From the NCBI GenBank assembly GCA_964415365.1, contig CAYPYW010000001.1, positions 46,912 through 110,911 of the forward strand: a stretch of 64,000 nucleotides of DNA. Direction: 5' to 3'. Shown one piece after another: positions 9,729 through 17,964 of this stretch. The position numbers and the translations under genes were made by a program. This DNA comes from Hydromicrobium sp964415365 (GTDB taxonomy: Bacteria > Actinomycetota > Humimicrobiia > Humimicrobiales > Humimicrobiaceae). The notes beneath the pieces are model-generated. The model saw nothing but the letters and a program-made list of their open reading frames with translations. It ran no database searches and was not told the DNA's origin. Each line of letters begins with the position of its first letter. Within the stretch, counting starts at the first letter, position 1.

Positions 9729-10496
9729 AAAAACAGTGAAAATATTATCTTAGCTAGAAGAAGAAAAATTTTTAGAAGGAGGCTTTGGAATTTTTTTAAA
9801 CTGCTGCTGATTGCGGCATTTTTTGCAGCAGCAGTCTGGGGATTAAATTATTTTTATAACAGCGGATATTTTAAAGTTAAAAATATAGATGTTCAGGATA
9901 ATACTCATTATAAAGATGAAGAAGTATCAAGTTTAATACCTGAGGTAGTAGGGTCCAATATATTTGAAATAAATAAAAAAGAAGTGGAAGAGACAATAAC
10001 CAGGGAGCTAAACTGGGTTAAGGAAGCTGAACTGAGTAAGATTTTTCCCGACAAAATTGTAATAAAATTAATTGAAAGAAAACCTGGTCTTAGAATAGTA
10101 TATAAAAATGAATATTTCTTGATAGATAATGAAGGGGTGGTACTGGATAAAATTAATGAAGAGGAACAGAATAGTTATAAAGATTTGATTCTGGTAAGAA
10201 ATGCTATTAATTATGATATCAATGTAGGAGAAAAAATTGCAAAGAAGAATGTATTAAGTTGTGTGGATATTTATAAAGCCTTTGATGAGCAATTGAAGAG
10301 TATAATCAGAGAAGCAAGGCTGGAAGATAATATTTCAGGAGATATAATTTTCGAAACTAATAATGGGAAGAAAATTATTTTTGGTGACGGCAGTGATATA
10401 GTAAAAAAAGTTGAAATATTGAAGCAATTGTTAAAAGAAGAAACAGATTATACTATAATAGATTTGAGAAGTCCTGAGAGTCCGGTAATAAAATAG
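9726..10496 (+). CDS. ftsQ: cell division protein FtsQ/DivIB, probable AUU start
   Basis: Bitopic divisome protein that links FtsL/FtsB-type partners to the septal synthase. I read 256 aa from ATT 9726: a basic cytoplasmic tail (ARRRKIFRRR), one membrane helix (about residues 27-46, from 9801 to 9860), then an extracytoplasmic POTRA domain beginning YFKVKNIDVQDNTHY and containing GSNIFEINKKEV, followed by the FtsQ beta domain (WVKEAELSKIFPDKIVIKL). From the first canonical start (GTG 9984) only 170 aa would remain, without membrane anchor and without most of POTRA. Position between ddl and ftsA supports the call. Confidence 0.85.
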   Translation: MKNSENIILARRRKIFRRRLWNFFKLLLIAAFFAAAVWGLNYFYNSGYFKVKNIDVQDNTHYKDEEVSSLIPEVVGSNIFEINKKEVEETITRELNWVKEAELSKIFPDKIVIKLIERKPGLRIVYKNEYFLIDNEGVVLDKINEEEQNSYKDLILVRNAINYDINVGEKIAKKNVLSCVDIYKAFDEQLKSIIREARLEDNISGDIIFETNNGKKIIFGDGSDIVKKVEILKQLLKEETDYTIIDLRSPESPVIK

Positions 10497-10513
10497 AGGA
10501 AGTAGAGGTTCAA

Positions 10514-11767
10514 TTGTCAAACAATGATAAATATATTGTAGGTATTGATATAGGTACAACTAAAGTCACCACTTTAATCGGAAGGGTAGAAAAAAGTAAT
10601 ACACTGAAAATAAAAGGCTATGGAATTTCCGGCTCCAAGGGAATAAAGAAAGGTCTGGTTGTAGATATTAATGAAGCTGCCAAATCTATACTTAATTCTA
10701 TAGAAATGGCTGAGAAATCCACCAAAATGTTTATCGACAATGCTTATATCGGAGTTACAGGTAAACACATTTCTTTTGTAAGTAACCGATGTGAGATAAA
10801 TATCAGTTCTCCTAATAGCATAGTAAGAAAAATAGATGTAGATAAACTTATTTCCATGGCTAACAAAGTGAATGTACCTCCACAGTATGAAATTATACAT
10901 ACCTTGATTAAAGAGTTTATTATTGATGAGGAAAGAGGGATAGTAGACCCCATAGGACTGTCGGCAAACAAACTGGCGGTTGAGCTGCTGGCTATTTATG
11001 GGACAGCTTATCTGATTAATAATGTGGTCAATAGCGTAAAAGCTGCTAAAATAGAAATAGAAGATATAATCATAGAAGCCATGGCTTCAAGTGAAGCTGT
11101 TCTTACTCCGGAAGAAAAAGAGAGCGGGGTAATACTTCTTGACATCGGCGGAGGTACGACTGATGTTGCAGTATATAAGAATAAAAAAATGATATTTACA
11201 CATTGTCTGCCGGTAGGAGGGGATTTAATAACCAATGATATTTCTATTGGTCTTAATATAACTTTTTCAAAAGCAGAAGAAATCAAGAAAAAGTTTGCTA
11301 ATGTTGATTACAATTTTTATGATACTTTAAATAGAGTAAATATAGGTGATATTAAAATAGACAGTAATAAAACAACGTTAAACATAAGGTTATATAATAT
11401 AGTAAATTGCAGAGTTAAAGAATTGTTAAGCCTGGTTAAAGAGAAAGTTGAAGGTTATAATTTTATGCATGAAGTTCCCTGCGGTCTGGTTATAACCGGC
11501 GGGACATCGATGCTTAAGGGTATAGCTCCACTGGCGAATTCGGTTTTTAATTTGCCTGCAAGATTAGGGGTTCCTTACGATACAGAGGGGCCTTTAGAAG
11601 TAATTAGCGATCCTATTTACTCTACGGGTGTGGGTTTATTAAAATATGCTTATCAGCTGGAGAACTACCGGGGTCTGGGTCAAGCCGGTGAGAAAAAAGA
11701 ACAGCATACCTTTATAAATAGATTTAAGGATTTTATTTTAAAAATTTTAAAGAATGAAAGCAGGTGA
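10514..11767 (+). CDS. ftsA: cell division protein FtsA
   Basis: Actin-like ATPase that tethers FtsZ to the membrane. Phosphate-1 motif VGIDIGTTKVTTLIG is at residues 9-23, the SHS2 (1C) domain follows, phosphate-2 is LLDIGGGTTDVAVYK near residue 210, and the adenosine motif is ITGGTSMLKGIAP near 327. The C-terminal FINRFKDFILKILKN is an amphipathic membrane-targeting helix. TTG 10514 is the start, 17 bases after ftsQ, with GAGGAAGTAGAGG upstream. Its stop overlaps the start region of ftsZ. The genome also has SepF, so two FtsZ membrane anchors are present. Confidence 0.95.
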   Translation: MSNNDKYIVGIDIGTTKVTTLIGRVEKSNTLKIKGYGISGSKGIKKGLVVDINEAAKSILNSIEMAEKSTKMFIDNAYIGVTGKHISFVSNRCEINISSPNSIVRKIDVDKLISMANKVNVPPQYEIIHTLIKEFIIDEERGIVDPIGLSANKLAVELLAIYGTAYLINNVVNSVKAAKIEIEDIIIEAMASSEAVLTPEEKESGVILLDIGGGTTDVAVYKNKKMIFTHCLPVGGDLITNDISIGLNITFSKAEEIKKKFANVDYNFYDTLNRVNIGDIKIDSNKTTLNIRLYNIVNCRVKELLSLVKEKVEGYNFMHEVPCGLVITGGTSMLKGIAPLANSVFNLPARLGVPYDTEGPLEVISDPIYSTGVGLLKYAYQLENYRGLGQAGEKKEQHTFINRFKDFILKILKNESR

Positions 11768-12945
11768 TGATTTTGAACTCGGATTTTGATAAGAGTTATT
11801 ATGCAGTTATAAGGGTTATAGGAATAGGTGGTGGGGGCAGCAATGCTATTAATAGAATGATGGAAGATAGTTTGGGAGGATGCGAGTTTGTGGCAATAAA
11901 TACTGATGCTCAAGCGCTTATGATGTCAAGTGCCGATAGAAAAGTATTGATTGGTGAAAGCGGGCTTGGTGCAGGATCTAATCCTGAAATAGGAAGAATA
12001 GCTGCTGAAAAATCTATAGAATCTTTAAAGGAGATAGTAAAAGGCGCGGACATGATATTCCTGACAATAGGTGAAGGTGGTGGAACTGGAACTGGTGCGG
12101 CTCCTATTGTTGCTGCTGTTGCTAGAGAAGCAGGGTGTCTGACAGTTGCAGTTGTGACGAAACCGTTCACCTTTGAGGGCAGAAAAAGAATGTGCCAGGC
12201 TGAAGAGGGTATTGAAAACTTAAAAGATAAAGTTGACACTCTCATAATCATACCGAATGATAGACTACTGGAAGTTTCAGACGACAACACCACACTGATC
12301 AATGCTTTTAGATTAGCGGACAATGTACTTAGAGCTGGTGTTAGAGGGGTTACCGATTTAATTACACTGCCTGGACTGATTAATTTAGATTTTGCAGATG
12401 TTAAATCGATAATCAAGAATGCAGGAAACGCAATACTTGGGGATGGCATAGCATCCGGTGAAAGCAGAGCTATTAAAGCTGCTCAAAATGCAATTAACAG
12501 TCCTTTGATAGAAACCTCTATAGAGGGAGCGAGCGGAATTCTGCTGAATATATCGGGCGGGTCTGATTTAAAGCTTTTCGAGGTTAACCAGGCAGCGGAA
12601 ATCATAAGGAATGCCTCCAGTCCAAATGCAAATATTATTTTTGGTGCTGTCATTGATGAAAGTATGAATGATAATGTAAAAGTTACTATTATTGCTACTG
12701 GATTTGAGTCCCGTAAAGTTCAGAAATCAAAAGCGGATGAGGAACACAAGAAGAAAAAAGAGGTAGAGAAAAAAGAAGCAGAGAAGAAAGAAGTAGAGAA
12801 AAAGTTATTTGAGCTTGAAAAAGATGTATTGGCCGAGAGGAATAAGAAAGAAGATTTTAAAAAAATATCAGAAGATGATTTCAGATCTCTAGAAGAAGAT
12901 GAATATCTTGATATACCCACTTTCCTGAGGAAAGACAAAAAATAA
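11764..12945 (+). CDS. ftsZ: cell division GTPase FtsZ
   Basis: Tubulin-like GTPase that forms the Z ring. The GTP-binding signature GEGGGTGTGAAPIVA is near residue 105, with GIGGGGSNAINRM near 20 and the T7 loop NLDFADVKSII near 205. After the globular core (about residue 320) comes a highly charged linker of repeated EKKE-type units, then the conserved C-terminal peptide DIPTFLRK that binds FtsA and SepF. The annotated start is GTG 11764; ATG 11767 overlaps the ftsA stop, and TTG 11773 lies 8 bases past an AGGTGAT site, so the true N-terminus may be a few residues shorter. Confidence 0.97.
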   Translation: MMILNSDFDKSYYAVIRVIGIGGGGSNAINRMMEDSLGGCEFVAINTDAQALMMSSADRKVLIGESGLGAGSNPEIGRIAAEKSIESLKEIVKGADMIFLTIGEGGGTGTGAAPIVAAVAREAGCLTVAVVTKPFTFEGRKRMCQAEEGIENLKDKVDTLIIIPNDRLLEVSDDNTTLINAFRLADNVLRAGVRGVTDLITLPGLINLDFADVKSIIKNAGNAILGDGIASGESRAIKAAQNAINSPLIETSIEGASGILLNISGGSDLKLFEVNQAAEIIRNASSPNANIIFGAVIDESMNDNVKVTIIATGFESRKVQKSKADEEHKKKKEVEKKEAEKKEVEKKLFELEKDVLAERNKKEDFKKISEDDFRSLEEDEYLDIPTFLRKDKK

Positions 12946-12959
12946 TTTATTTATTTAAA

Positions 12960-13760
12960 ATGGTCCAGATAGAAAAGACGTTGGTAGACGGTCTTCCGGT
13001 ATATTTATCCACTTATTTAAGAAATAATTATAGAATAATTTTTTGTTTTACTACCAGAAATGGTGGTTATAGCAATGGTGAGTTTGAATCTTTAAATATG
13101 GATTATAATGTAGGCGATAGTAAGGTAAATGTTGCAAAGAACAGGGAAATAGTTTTAAAGAAACTTGGTCTGGATAAAATAAAACAGATATATTCTGTGA
13201 ATCAGATTCATGGAAGCAATATATTGAATATTAATAAAGATATAAACTTAGCGTCATCAGATAATATTCCGGAGAAAGCTGACTCTCTGATAACAGATTT
13301 AAAGGGTATCCCCATAATGGTAATGGGAGCGGATTGTAACTTAATACTGATTGCAGATATTGCCAAAAAGGTAGTCGCAGCTGTTCACGCTGGATGGAAG
13401 GGGACTTTACACGGAATAATAACTGAAGTGATTTTACATATGAAAAGAGGGTTCGGAAGCAAGGTTAGAGATATATTTGTAGCTTTTGGTCCCAGCATTA
13501 GAAAGTGCTGTTATAAAGTTGATAATTCGACACTTGAAAAATTTATAGATAAGTTTGGTTGTGGGAGTTTTTTTATAAAGAAAAATAATGATATTTTTTT
13601 AGACCTGGTGAACATTAATTATATGCAATTGAAAAAACTGGGACTTAATGAAGAAAATATTTCTGACTGTGGGGCGTGTACATATTGCACCCATGGTTTT
13701 TTTTCATACCGGAGATATAAAATAACCGGCAGACAGGCAGGAATAGCAATTATTGAATAA
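12960..13760 (+). CDS. pgeF: peptidoglycan editing factor PgeF (YfiH / laccase-domain family)
   Basis: Cu/Zn-dependent enzyme of the YlmD/YfiH family. In E. coli the homologue removes mis-incorporated L-serine from UDP-MurNAc, and purine nucleoside activities are also known for the family. Metal-site signatures are GADCNLILIAD near residue 122, AAVHAGWKGTLHGI near 140, and CGACTYCTHGFFSYRR near 237. The 266-aa length is normal. The position directly after ftsZ and before yggS and sepF is conserved in both Bacillota and Actinomycetota. Confidence 0.88.
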   Translation: MVQIEKTLVDGLPVYLSTYLRNNYRIIFCFTTRNGGYSNGEFESLNMDYNVGDSKVNVAKNREIVLKKLGLDKIKQIYSVNQIHGSNILNINKDINLASSDNIPEKADSLITDLKGIPIMVMGADCNLILIADIAKKVVAAVHAGWKGTLHGIITEVILHMKRGFGSKVRDIFVAFGPSIRKCCYKVDNSTLEKFIDKFGCGSFFIKKNNDIFLDLVNINYMQLKKLGLNEENISDCGACTYCTHGFFSYRRYKITGRQAGIAIIE

Positions 13761-13777
13761 TTACAGTTATTCAAATT

Positions 13778-14485
13778 ATGAAAAGTAGTGACAACTTAAT
13801 GGAAGAAGCTGGTAGATTGAAAAGGAATATCAATAATTTAAGAAATGAGGTAGAAATAACCTGTAAAAAAGTTGGCAGAAGTAGCAAGGAAGTATCGATT
13901 ATAGCTGCTACAAAATATGCTTCTGCCCGGCAGGTAGAAATGGTTTATAATTCGGGGCTTAGAAATTTTGGTGAGAACAGAGCTGACCAGCTGAAGGAGA
14001 AGCATGGTGCAGTAAAAGAGGATTCAGTATGGCATTTTATCGGGCATCTCCAGAGCAGGAAAGCAAAAATAGTAGTCCCTCTGGTAGAATTTATACATTC
14101 GATAGACAAGATAAGTACTTTAAGTAAGGTGAACGATGAAGCGGAGAAATTAGATAAAATACAGAAAGTATTAGTAGAAGTTAATATTTCCGGGGAAGAA
14201 TCAAAGTATGGTATAAATCCTGGTGATTTGCACAATTTTCTTGAAGAAGCGTTAGATTTTAAAAATATTGAAGTAGCAGGTTTGATGACCATGGCGCCAT
14301 TGACGGACGATTTTGGATTCATAAGAGAGGTTTTTAAGAATCTGCGAATTCTCTGCGGTAAATTGAATAAAGATTTTAGCAAAGTGAACCTGGCCGAGCT
14401 TTCAATGGGCATGAGTAATGATTATAGAATAGCTATTGAAGAAGGTGCTACAATGATTAGAGTTGGTTCTATTATTTTTAAATAA
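13778..14485 (+). CDS. PLP homeostasis protein (YggS/PLPBP family)
   Basis: Single-domain alanine-racemase-fold protein that binds pyridoxal phosphate and keeps PLP and amino-acid pools balanced; it has no known catalytic reaction. The PLP lysine is K46 in IAATKYASA, the phosphate-binding C-terminal region is LSMGMSNDYRIAIEEGATMIRVGS, and HFIGHLQSRKAK and VNISGEESKYG are family landmarks. It lies between pgeF and sepF, a conserved arrangement with dcw clusters. Confidence 0.93.
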   Translation: MKSSDNLMEEAGRLKRNINNLRNEVEITCKKVGRSSKEVSIIAATKYASARQVEMVYNSGLRNFGENRADQLKEKHGAVKEDSVWHFIGHLQSRKAKIVVPLVEFIHSIDKISTLSKVNDEAEKLDKIQKVLVEVNISGEESKYGINPGDLHNFLEEALDFKNIEVAGLMTMAPLTDDFGFIREVFKNLRILCGKLNKDFSKVNLAELSMGMSNDYRIAIEEGATMIRVGSIIFK

Positions 14486-14511
14486 TTTTTTAATTATGTT
14501 GAGGAGGATTA

Positions 14512-15024
14512 ATGAGCAGGTTTTTTAAGAAGACTCTATCTTTTTTTGGCTTGTCAGATGAGAATGAAATGGGTCTGGAGGATGTTGAGGGCAATAATAC
14601 AGAAGAAGTAAAAGTCAGAGCATTGAAAAATAAAAGTGGTAAAATGGATACAAGACAGGAAAAAGAGGATCTAAGGAGAGGGCATATTATTAGTGCAAAG
14701 CCGCACAGAAAAGTTTCGTTGATTGGCTCAGGAAGAGATGCTATAAAATCAAGAGTTTTTATTGCAGAACCCAAGGAGTTTGAAGAGATCCAGATAATTG
14801 CGGATAATTTTAAAGATAATATTCCTGTAATAGTTAACCTGCAAAAAGCTGACCAGGATCTGGCCAAAAGAGTGATAGATTTCTGTAGTGGGCTTACCTA
14901 TGCTTTGGAGGGAAATATTAAAAAAGTGGCAGAAAAAGTTTTTTTGGTTACTCCCTACAATGTAGAGGTTAGTTCTGAAGAAAAAGAGCTACTGCGGGAA
15001 GAGGGTTTTTACAATCACTTTTAG
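14512..15024 (+). CDS. sepF: cell division protein SepF
   Basis: FtsZ-binding membrane anchor and ring organiser. The N-terminus (SRFFKKTLSFFGL) is the amphipathic membrane-binding helix, residues 15-80 form a charged flexible linker, and the C-terminal domain starts at RVFIAEPKEFEEIQIIADNF and contains VIVNLQKADQDLAKRVIDFCSGLTYALEG, given here in two parts of one domain (about residues 80-150). AGGAGG precedes ATG 14512. The gene is 170 aa and belongs to the yggS-sepF-proC-divIVA tail of the dcw cluster. Confidence 0.94.
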   Translation: MSRFFKKTLSFFGLSDENEMGLEDVEGNNTEEVKVRALKNKSGKMDTRQEKEDLRRGHIISAKPHRKVSLIGSGRDAIKSRVFIAEPKEFEEIQIIADNFKDNIPVIVNLQKADQDLAKRVIDFCSGLTYALEGNIKKVAEKVFLVTPYNVEVSSEEKELLREEGFYNHF

Positions 15025-15042
15025 AAAAAGAGGGATATTTAT

Positions 15043-15864
15043 TTGGGCAGTTACAGATTGGGAATAATCGGCTGTGGAAATATGGGCGAAGCAATACTTG
15101 GGGGAGTACTGGACTCTGGTTTCTTAAGACCAGGTGAAATAATATTTTACGAGAAAGATAATCGTCGTAAAAAACACATTGAGCGTAGATATAAGATATG
15201 TTCTGCCGGGGGAGTTATTGAACTTGTAAAAAAATCCAGGTATATATTATTGTCTATAAAGCCACAGGACCTTAAGGATATACTGGAGCAGATAAAAAGT
15301 TGTTTTAGTTATAAGACAAATTCAGTTGTAAGCATTGTGGCCGGAGTGCCCACCAATTATATAGAAAAAAAATTAAATTCAAATGCTTCGGTTATAAGGG
15401 TGATGCCCAATGCTCCTGCGTTGTTTAGAAGAGGTATGGCTGCCATAAGTAGAGGCAGGTTTGCAAAAGATAAGGACCTGTTGTTTTTAAAAAAGTTAAT
15501 AAAGAGTGTGGGTAATTGTGTAGTGATTGAGGAGAAATACCAGAATATAGCGACGGCTTTAAGTGGAAGTGGTCCAGCTTATTTCTTTCTTTTTTGCAAA
15601 TATTTGGTAGAATCTGGAATAAAAAGTGGACTGGATCCGGAAATATCAAAAAAGCTGGTAACTGGTACCATGATCGGGGCGGGGATAGCTATTGAGAAAT
15701 CCGGAAGTGACCTTGCCAGTTTAATTGAAAAGGTCGCATCTCCGGGAGGCACTACCGAGAGTGCTCTTAAAGAGTTTGAGAGAAATGAGCTTGGTAAAAT
15801 AATTTATGCTGCTGTGGAAAGTGCAAGGAAGAGGGCACGTGAATTGCAGAATTTTCTTGACTGA
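15043..15864 (+). CDS. proC: pyrroline-5-carboxylate reductase
   Basis: NAD(P)H-dependent last step of proline synthesis. A Rossmann motif GIIGCGNMGEAILGG occupies residues 7-21, VSIVAGVPTNYIE and RVMPNAPALFRRGM are in the middle, and the C-terminal dimer domain has ALSGSGPAYFFLF near residue 170 and VASPGGTTESALK. The start is TTG 15043. proC is found between sepF and divIVA in some other dcw clusters, so it may only be co-transcribed here. The length, 273 aa, is normal. Confidence 0.94.
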   Translation: MGSYRLGIIGCGNMGEAILGGVLDSGFLRPGEIIFYEKDNRRKKHIERRYKICSAGGVIELVKKSRYILLSIKPQDLKDILEQIKSCFSYKTNSVVSIVAGVPTNYIEKKLNSNASVIRVMPNAPALFRRGMAAISRGRFAKDKDLLFLKKLIKSVGNCVVIEEKYQNIATALSGSGPAYFFLFCKYLVESGIKSGLDPEISKKLVTGTMIGAGIAIEKSGSDLASLIEKVASPGGTTESALKEFERNELGKIIYAAVESARKRARELQNFLD

Positions 15865-15936
15865 CAAATTTGTGGGCTGGTTATTTTTCTTTTCAGTGTT
15901 ATATTATTGGAATAAAAAAAGTATTGGGAGGTAATG

Positions 15937-16740
15937 ATGAATATAAATGCGGAAAGTATCCAGAAAAAGGAATTTCATATTGTATTTAAGGGATACAAAC
16001 CTGAAGAGGTTGATAAATTTTTAGATATTCTTGCAGTGGAATTTGATAAATTACAAAGGTTTCAAAAAGAGCTTCAGGAAAATCTGGAAAGACTAAAATA
16101 TGAAGGAGACAAAGAATCAGTTGAGATGAAGAAAATCATTCAGGAAGCGCTTGTATCAGCCCATAAAATTGCAGAGGACATAAAACAGAAAGCAGAAAAA
16201 GAAGCGGAAGAGATGGTAAGGACTAAAGTGGCTGAGGAAGAGGAATCATATAAAAACTTATTGAGTAAAAAGACGCAGTTGGAGAGAGATATACAGGAAC
16301 TGAGCCGGGAATACGAGGATTTCAAGGGCAAGATTGCAGAGCTGGTAGATGATCTTAAGGAGACTACTGCAAAATTAGGGGAAGGGAAATTTCTCAATAT
16401 TTCCAGGATTGATAAGAAAGATTTTGGTGTTGATAAAATAGATATAGATGAAAGTATCAGAGAGGATGAAAAGCCAACGTATCCTCCAGATGAGGAGTTG
16501 AAAGTGGTCGAAGATACTAAGGTAGAGGAGAGAGAAGAAAAAACAGAAGAAGAAGAAGAAGATGAAAAAAGAGAAGAAGAACCTGTGATAGAAGAGGAAG
16601 AGCAAAAGGAAATTTATGAGTCTGGAGAAACAGAAGAAGAAGATGATGATGAGGAGTATAAACCAAAAAGAGTCAAGAAGAAAATAGATATAGCTAATCC
16701 AGACATAATTAATGATTTCTTTAAGACTGATGAAGAATGA
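15937..16740 (+). CDS. divIVA: DivIVA-family polar/septal scaffold protein
   Basis: Coiled-coil protein that senses membrane curvature and recruits division or polar-growth factors. The N-terminal domain (INAESIQKKEFHIVFKGYK, then EEVDKFLDIL) is the membrane-binding DivIVA module, followed by a long coiled coil to about residue 145. The last 115 residues are strongly acidic (runs of Glu/Asp) and end with a basic KPKRVKKK patch, an unusual tail. GGGAGG fits ATG 15937 better than ATG 15934. The 3' end overlaps the next gene. Confidence 0.88.
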   Translation: MNINAESIQKKEFHIVFKGYKPEEVDKFLDILAVEFDKLQRFQKELQENLERLKYEGDKESVEMKKIIQEALVSAHKIAEDIKQKAEKEAEEMVRTKVAEEEESYKNLLSKKTQLERDIQELSREYEDFKGKIAELVDDLKETTAKLGEGKFLNISRIDKKDFGVDKIDIDESIREDEKPTYPPDEELKVVEDTKVEEREEKTEEEEEDEKREEEPVIEEEEQKEIYESGETEEEDDDEEYKPKRVKKKIDIANPDIINDFFKTDEE

Positions 16741-16999
16741 AACGATAAAGTTGATTATAAAACCTCATTCCACTGTTACCGGTGTTTGCGGAGTTTATAT
16801 GGACAGAATAAAAATAAAAGTGGCTGCTGCTCCAGAAAAAGGGAAGGCTAACAAAGAGCTTATAAGTTTCATTTCAGATAAAATAGGTATTCCTAAAAAG
16901 GATATAAAAATTATTTCCGGTGAAAAATCAGTTTATAAGGAAATTAGTATAAAATCGGATAGAGATTCAAATTTAGCCTCAAGACTTCTTTCTGAATAA
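16730..16999 (+). CDS. DUF167 / YggU family protein
   Basis: Small alpha/beta protein of unknown biochemical role, widely conserved beside yggS/yggT and dcw genes. The sequence IIKPHSTVTGV, IKIKVAAAPEKGKANKELI and ISGEKSVYKEI follows the family pattern. I chose ATG 16730 (MKNETIKL), which overlaps the divIVA end by 11 bases; the open frame begins earlier at 16712, but that would be a longer overlap without family support. About 89 aa. It appears to be the last gene of the dcw transcription unit. Confidence 0.85.
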   Translation: MKNETIKLIIKPHSTVTGVCGVYMDRIKIKVAAAPEKGKANKELISFISDKIGIPKKDIKIISGEKSVYKEISIKSDRDSNLASRLLSE

Positions 17000-17178
17000 G
17001 AGATTTTATACTTCATCTGAAAGAATAAAACCAAGTTTATTCATGATTTACCTTGTAGTTTACCCCATTTATATATTAATTCTTGTTATTTGTCCTGTTA
17101 ATAGCTAAAAAACCTGTAATTTCCATTATCCAAACATGAAATAACCGATATTAGTTATGTATCCATCGAAATAACTGG

Positions 17179-17207
17179 TTGACAATCAAGTATTATAGTT
17201 TTATTAT
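17179..17207 (+). promoter_or_regulatory. sigma-70-type promoter before the HTH region
   Basis: TTGACA at 17179-17184 and TATTAT at 17202-17207 are separated by 17 bases. This lies in the gene-free stretch 17000-17281 and would drive the small ORF at 17282 and the HTH gene at 17368. A second TATAAT at 17235-17240 lacks a clear -35. I see no RNA gene in the rest of that stretch. Confidence 0.55.
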
Positions 17208-17281
17208 ATATTTATAAATATTTTACAATTGTTGTATAATAATTTAGTAGTTATATTGTCAAGCATTATTTAGAAGGATAG

Positions 17282-17440
17282 ATGCCAGAATACGTGGCGA
17301 AATTTAAAAGCCGTAAAGAAGCATTACAGTCAAAGATACCTGATTTAGGAAGTATTATTTTTAAAGAATGGGTGAAGAGAAAAAATTATATACTATCAAA
17401 GAAGTTTCAGATCTGGTTGGAATTAGTGAATCAGAAATAA
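17282..17440 (+). CDS. possible 52-aa leader ORF overlapping the HTH gene
   Basis: An ATG at 17282 with AGAAGGA just upstream opens a lysine-rich 52-codon frame (begins MPEYVAKFKSRKEA). It ends at TAA 17438-17440, overlapping the HTH gene in another frame by 73 bases. The HTH gene itself has only a poor ribosome site, so this could be an upstream ORF that couples translation, or the residue of a frameshifted longer N-terminus. I recognise no family. Evidence is weak. Confidence 0.25.
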   Translation: MPEYVAKFKSRKEALQSKIPDLGSIIFKEWVKRKNYILSKKFQIWLELVNQK

Positions 17441-17754
17441 TAAGAGTAGTTATGATAAAGAAATTACCTGCTATAAGATTGGGTAAAGCTATAAGGATAA
17501 AAGAGGATGATTTAGAGGTATTCTTAAACGGATTTGTTGGCGAAGAAGCAGTAAAGCGTAACTACAAGGAGCCGGTTTTATATACGGCCGAGCAGGTCGC
17601 GAAGATCTTAAAATTATCGGTTGATAATATATGGAATTTACTAAAAACAGGGAGATTGAAAGGATTTAAGGTAAGAGAAGGCAGAAGCTCCTGGAGAATT
17701 CCTGCTAACAGCCTGGAGGATTTTATAGAAAGCAGAACAAGGCAGTCGGTATAA
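17368..17754 (+). CDS. tandem helix-turn-helix DNA-binding protein (HTH_17/excisionase type)
   Basis: 128 aa with two copies of the MerR/excisionase-like winged HTH. The first spans about residues 6-53 (LYTIKEVSDLVGISESEI, RLGKAIRIKEDDLEVFL), and the second about 69-121 (LYTAEQVAKILKLSVDNIWN, RSSWRIPANSLEDFI). No recombinase or other partner lies nearby, so it is more likely a stand-alone regulator than a phage excisionase. The ATG is preceded by an in-frame stop, so the N-terminus is fixed unless translation is coupled to the upstream small ORF. Target unknown. Confidence 0.8.
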   Translation: MGEEKKLYTIKEVSDLVGISESEIIRVVMIKKLPAIRLGKAIRIKEDDLEVFLNGFVGEEAVKRNYKEPVLYTAEQVAKILKLSVDNIWNLLKTGRLKGFKVREGRSSWRIPANSLEDFIESRTRQSV

Positions 17755-17766
17755 ATTTTCAATGTG

Positions 17767-17928
17767 ATGATTGACGATAGGAATGGGAAATCCAGACTTA
17801 CTGTCTGGGAGAAGATAGCAATAACTGTAATTGTAATTTTGATAATTATTATAATTTTATTGATTTTCAACCAGGATATTAAGGGGTATATCGAAACTTT
17901 CAAAAAGTGGTATGAAAGTAAAGTTTGA
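17767..17928 (+). CDS. 53-aa single-pass membrane protein
   Basis: The frame from ATG 17767 (or GTG 17764) encodes a polar N-terminus, one strongly hydrophobic helix (ITVIVILIIIIILLIF, about residues 18-34) and a basic/aromatic C-terminal tail ending KKWYESKV. It starts 10 bases after the HTH gene, so it could be co-transcribed. No strong ribosome site is visible. The clean membrane-protein composition supports a real gene, but I recognise no family. Confidence 0.5.
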   Translation: MIDDRNGKSRLTVWEKIAITVIVILIIIIILLIFNQDIKGYIETFKKWYESKV

Positions 17929-17964
17929 TTGATAGTAGTTTGATTTTTTTAGGAGGTGAAAATA

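Noticed and set aside
9984..10496. Truncated 170-aa FtsQ from GTG 9984
   Set aside because: The same frame continues upstream with a membrane helix and POTRA start and a well-spaced Shine-Dalgarno site, so the gene is full length.
11910..12449. Long antisense open frame (179 codons) within ftsZ
   Set aside because: It mirrors the codon pattern of ftsZ, which is intact on the + strand, and has no family features or ribosome site.
17368..17754. Phage or integrative-element excisionase
   Set aside because: No integrase, attachment repeats or other mobile-element genes nearby; the tandem HTH layout suits a regulator.
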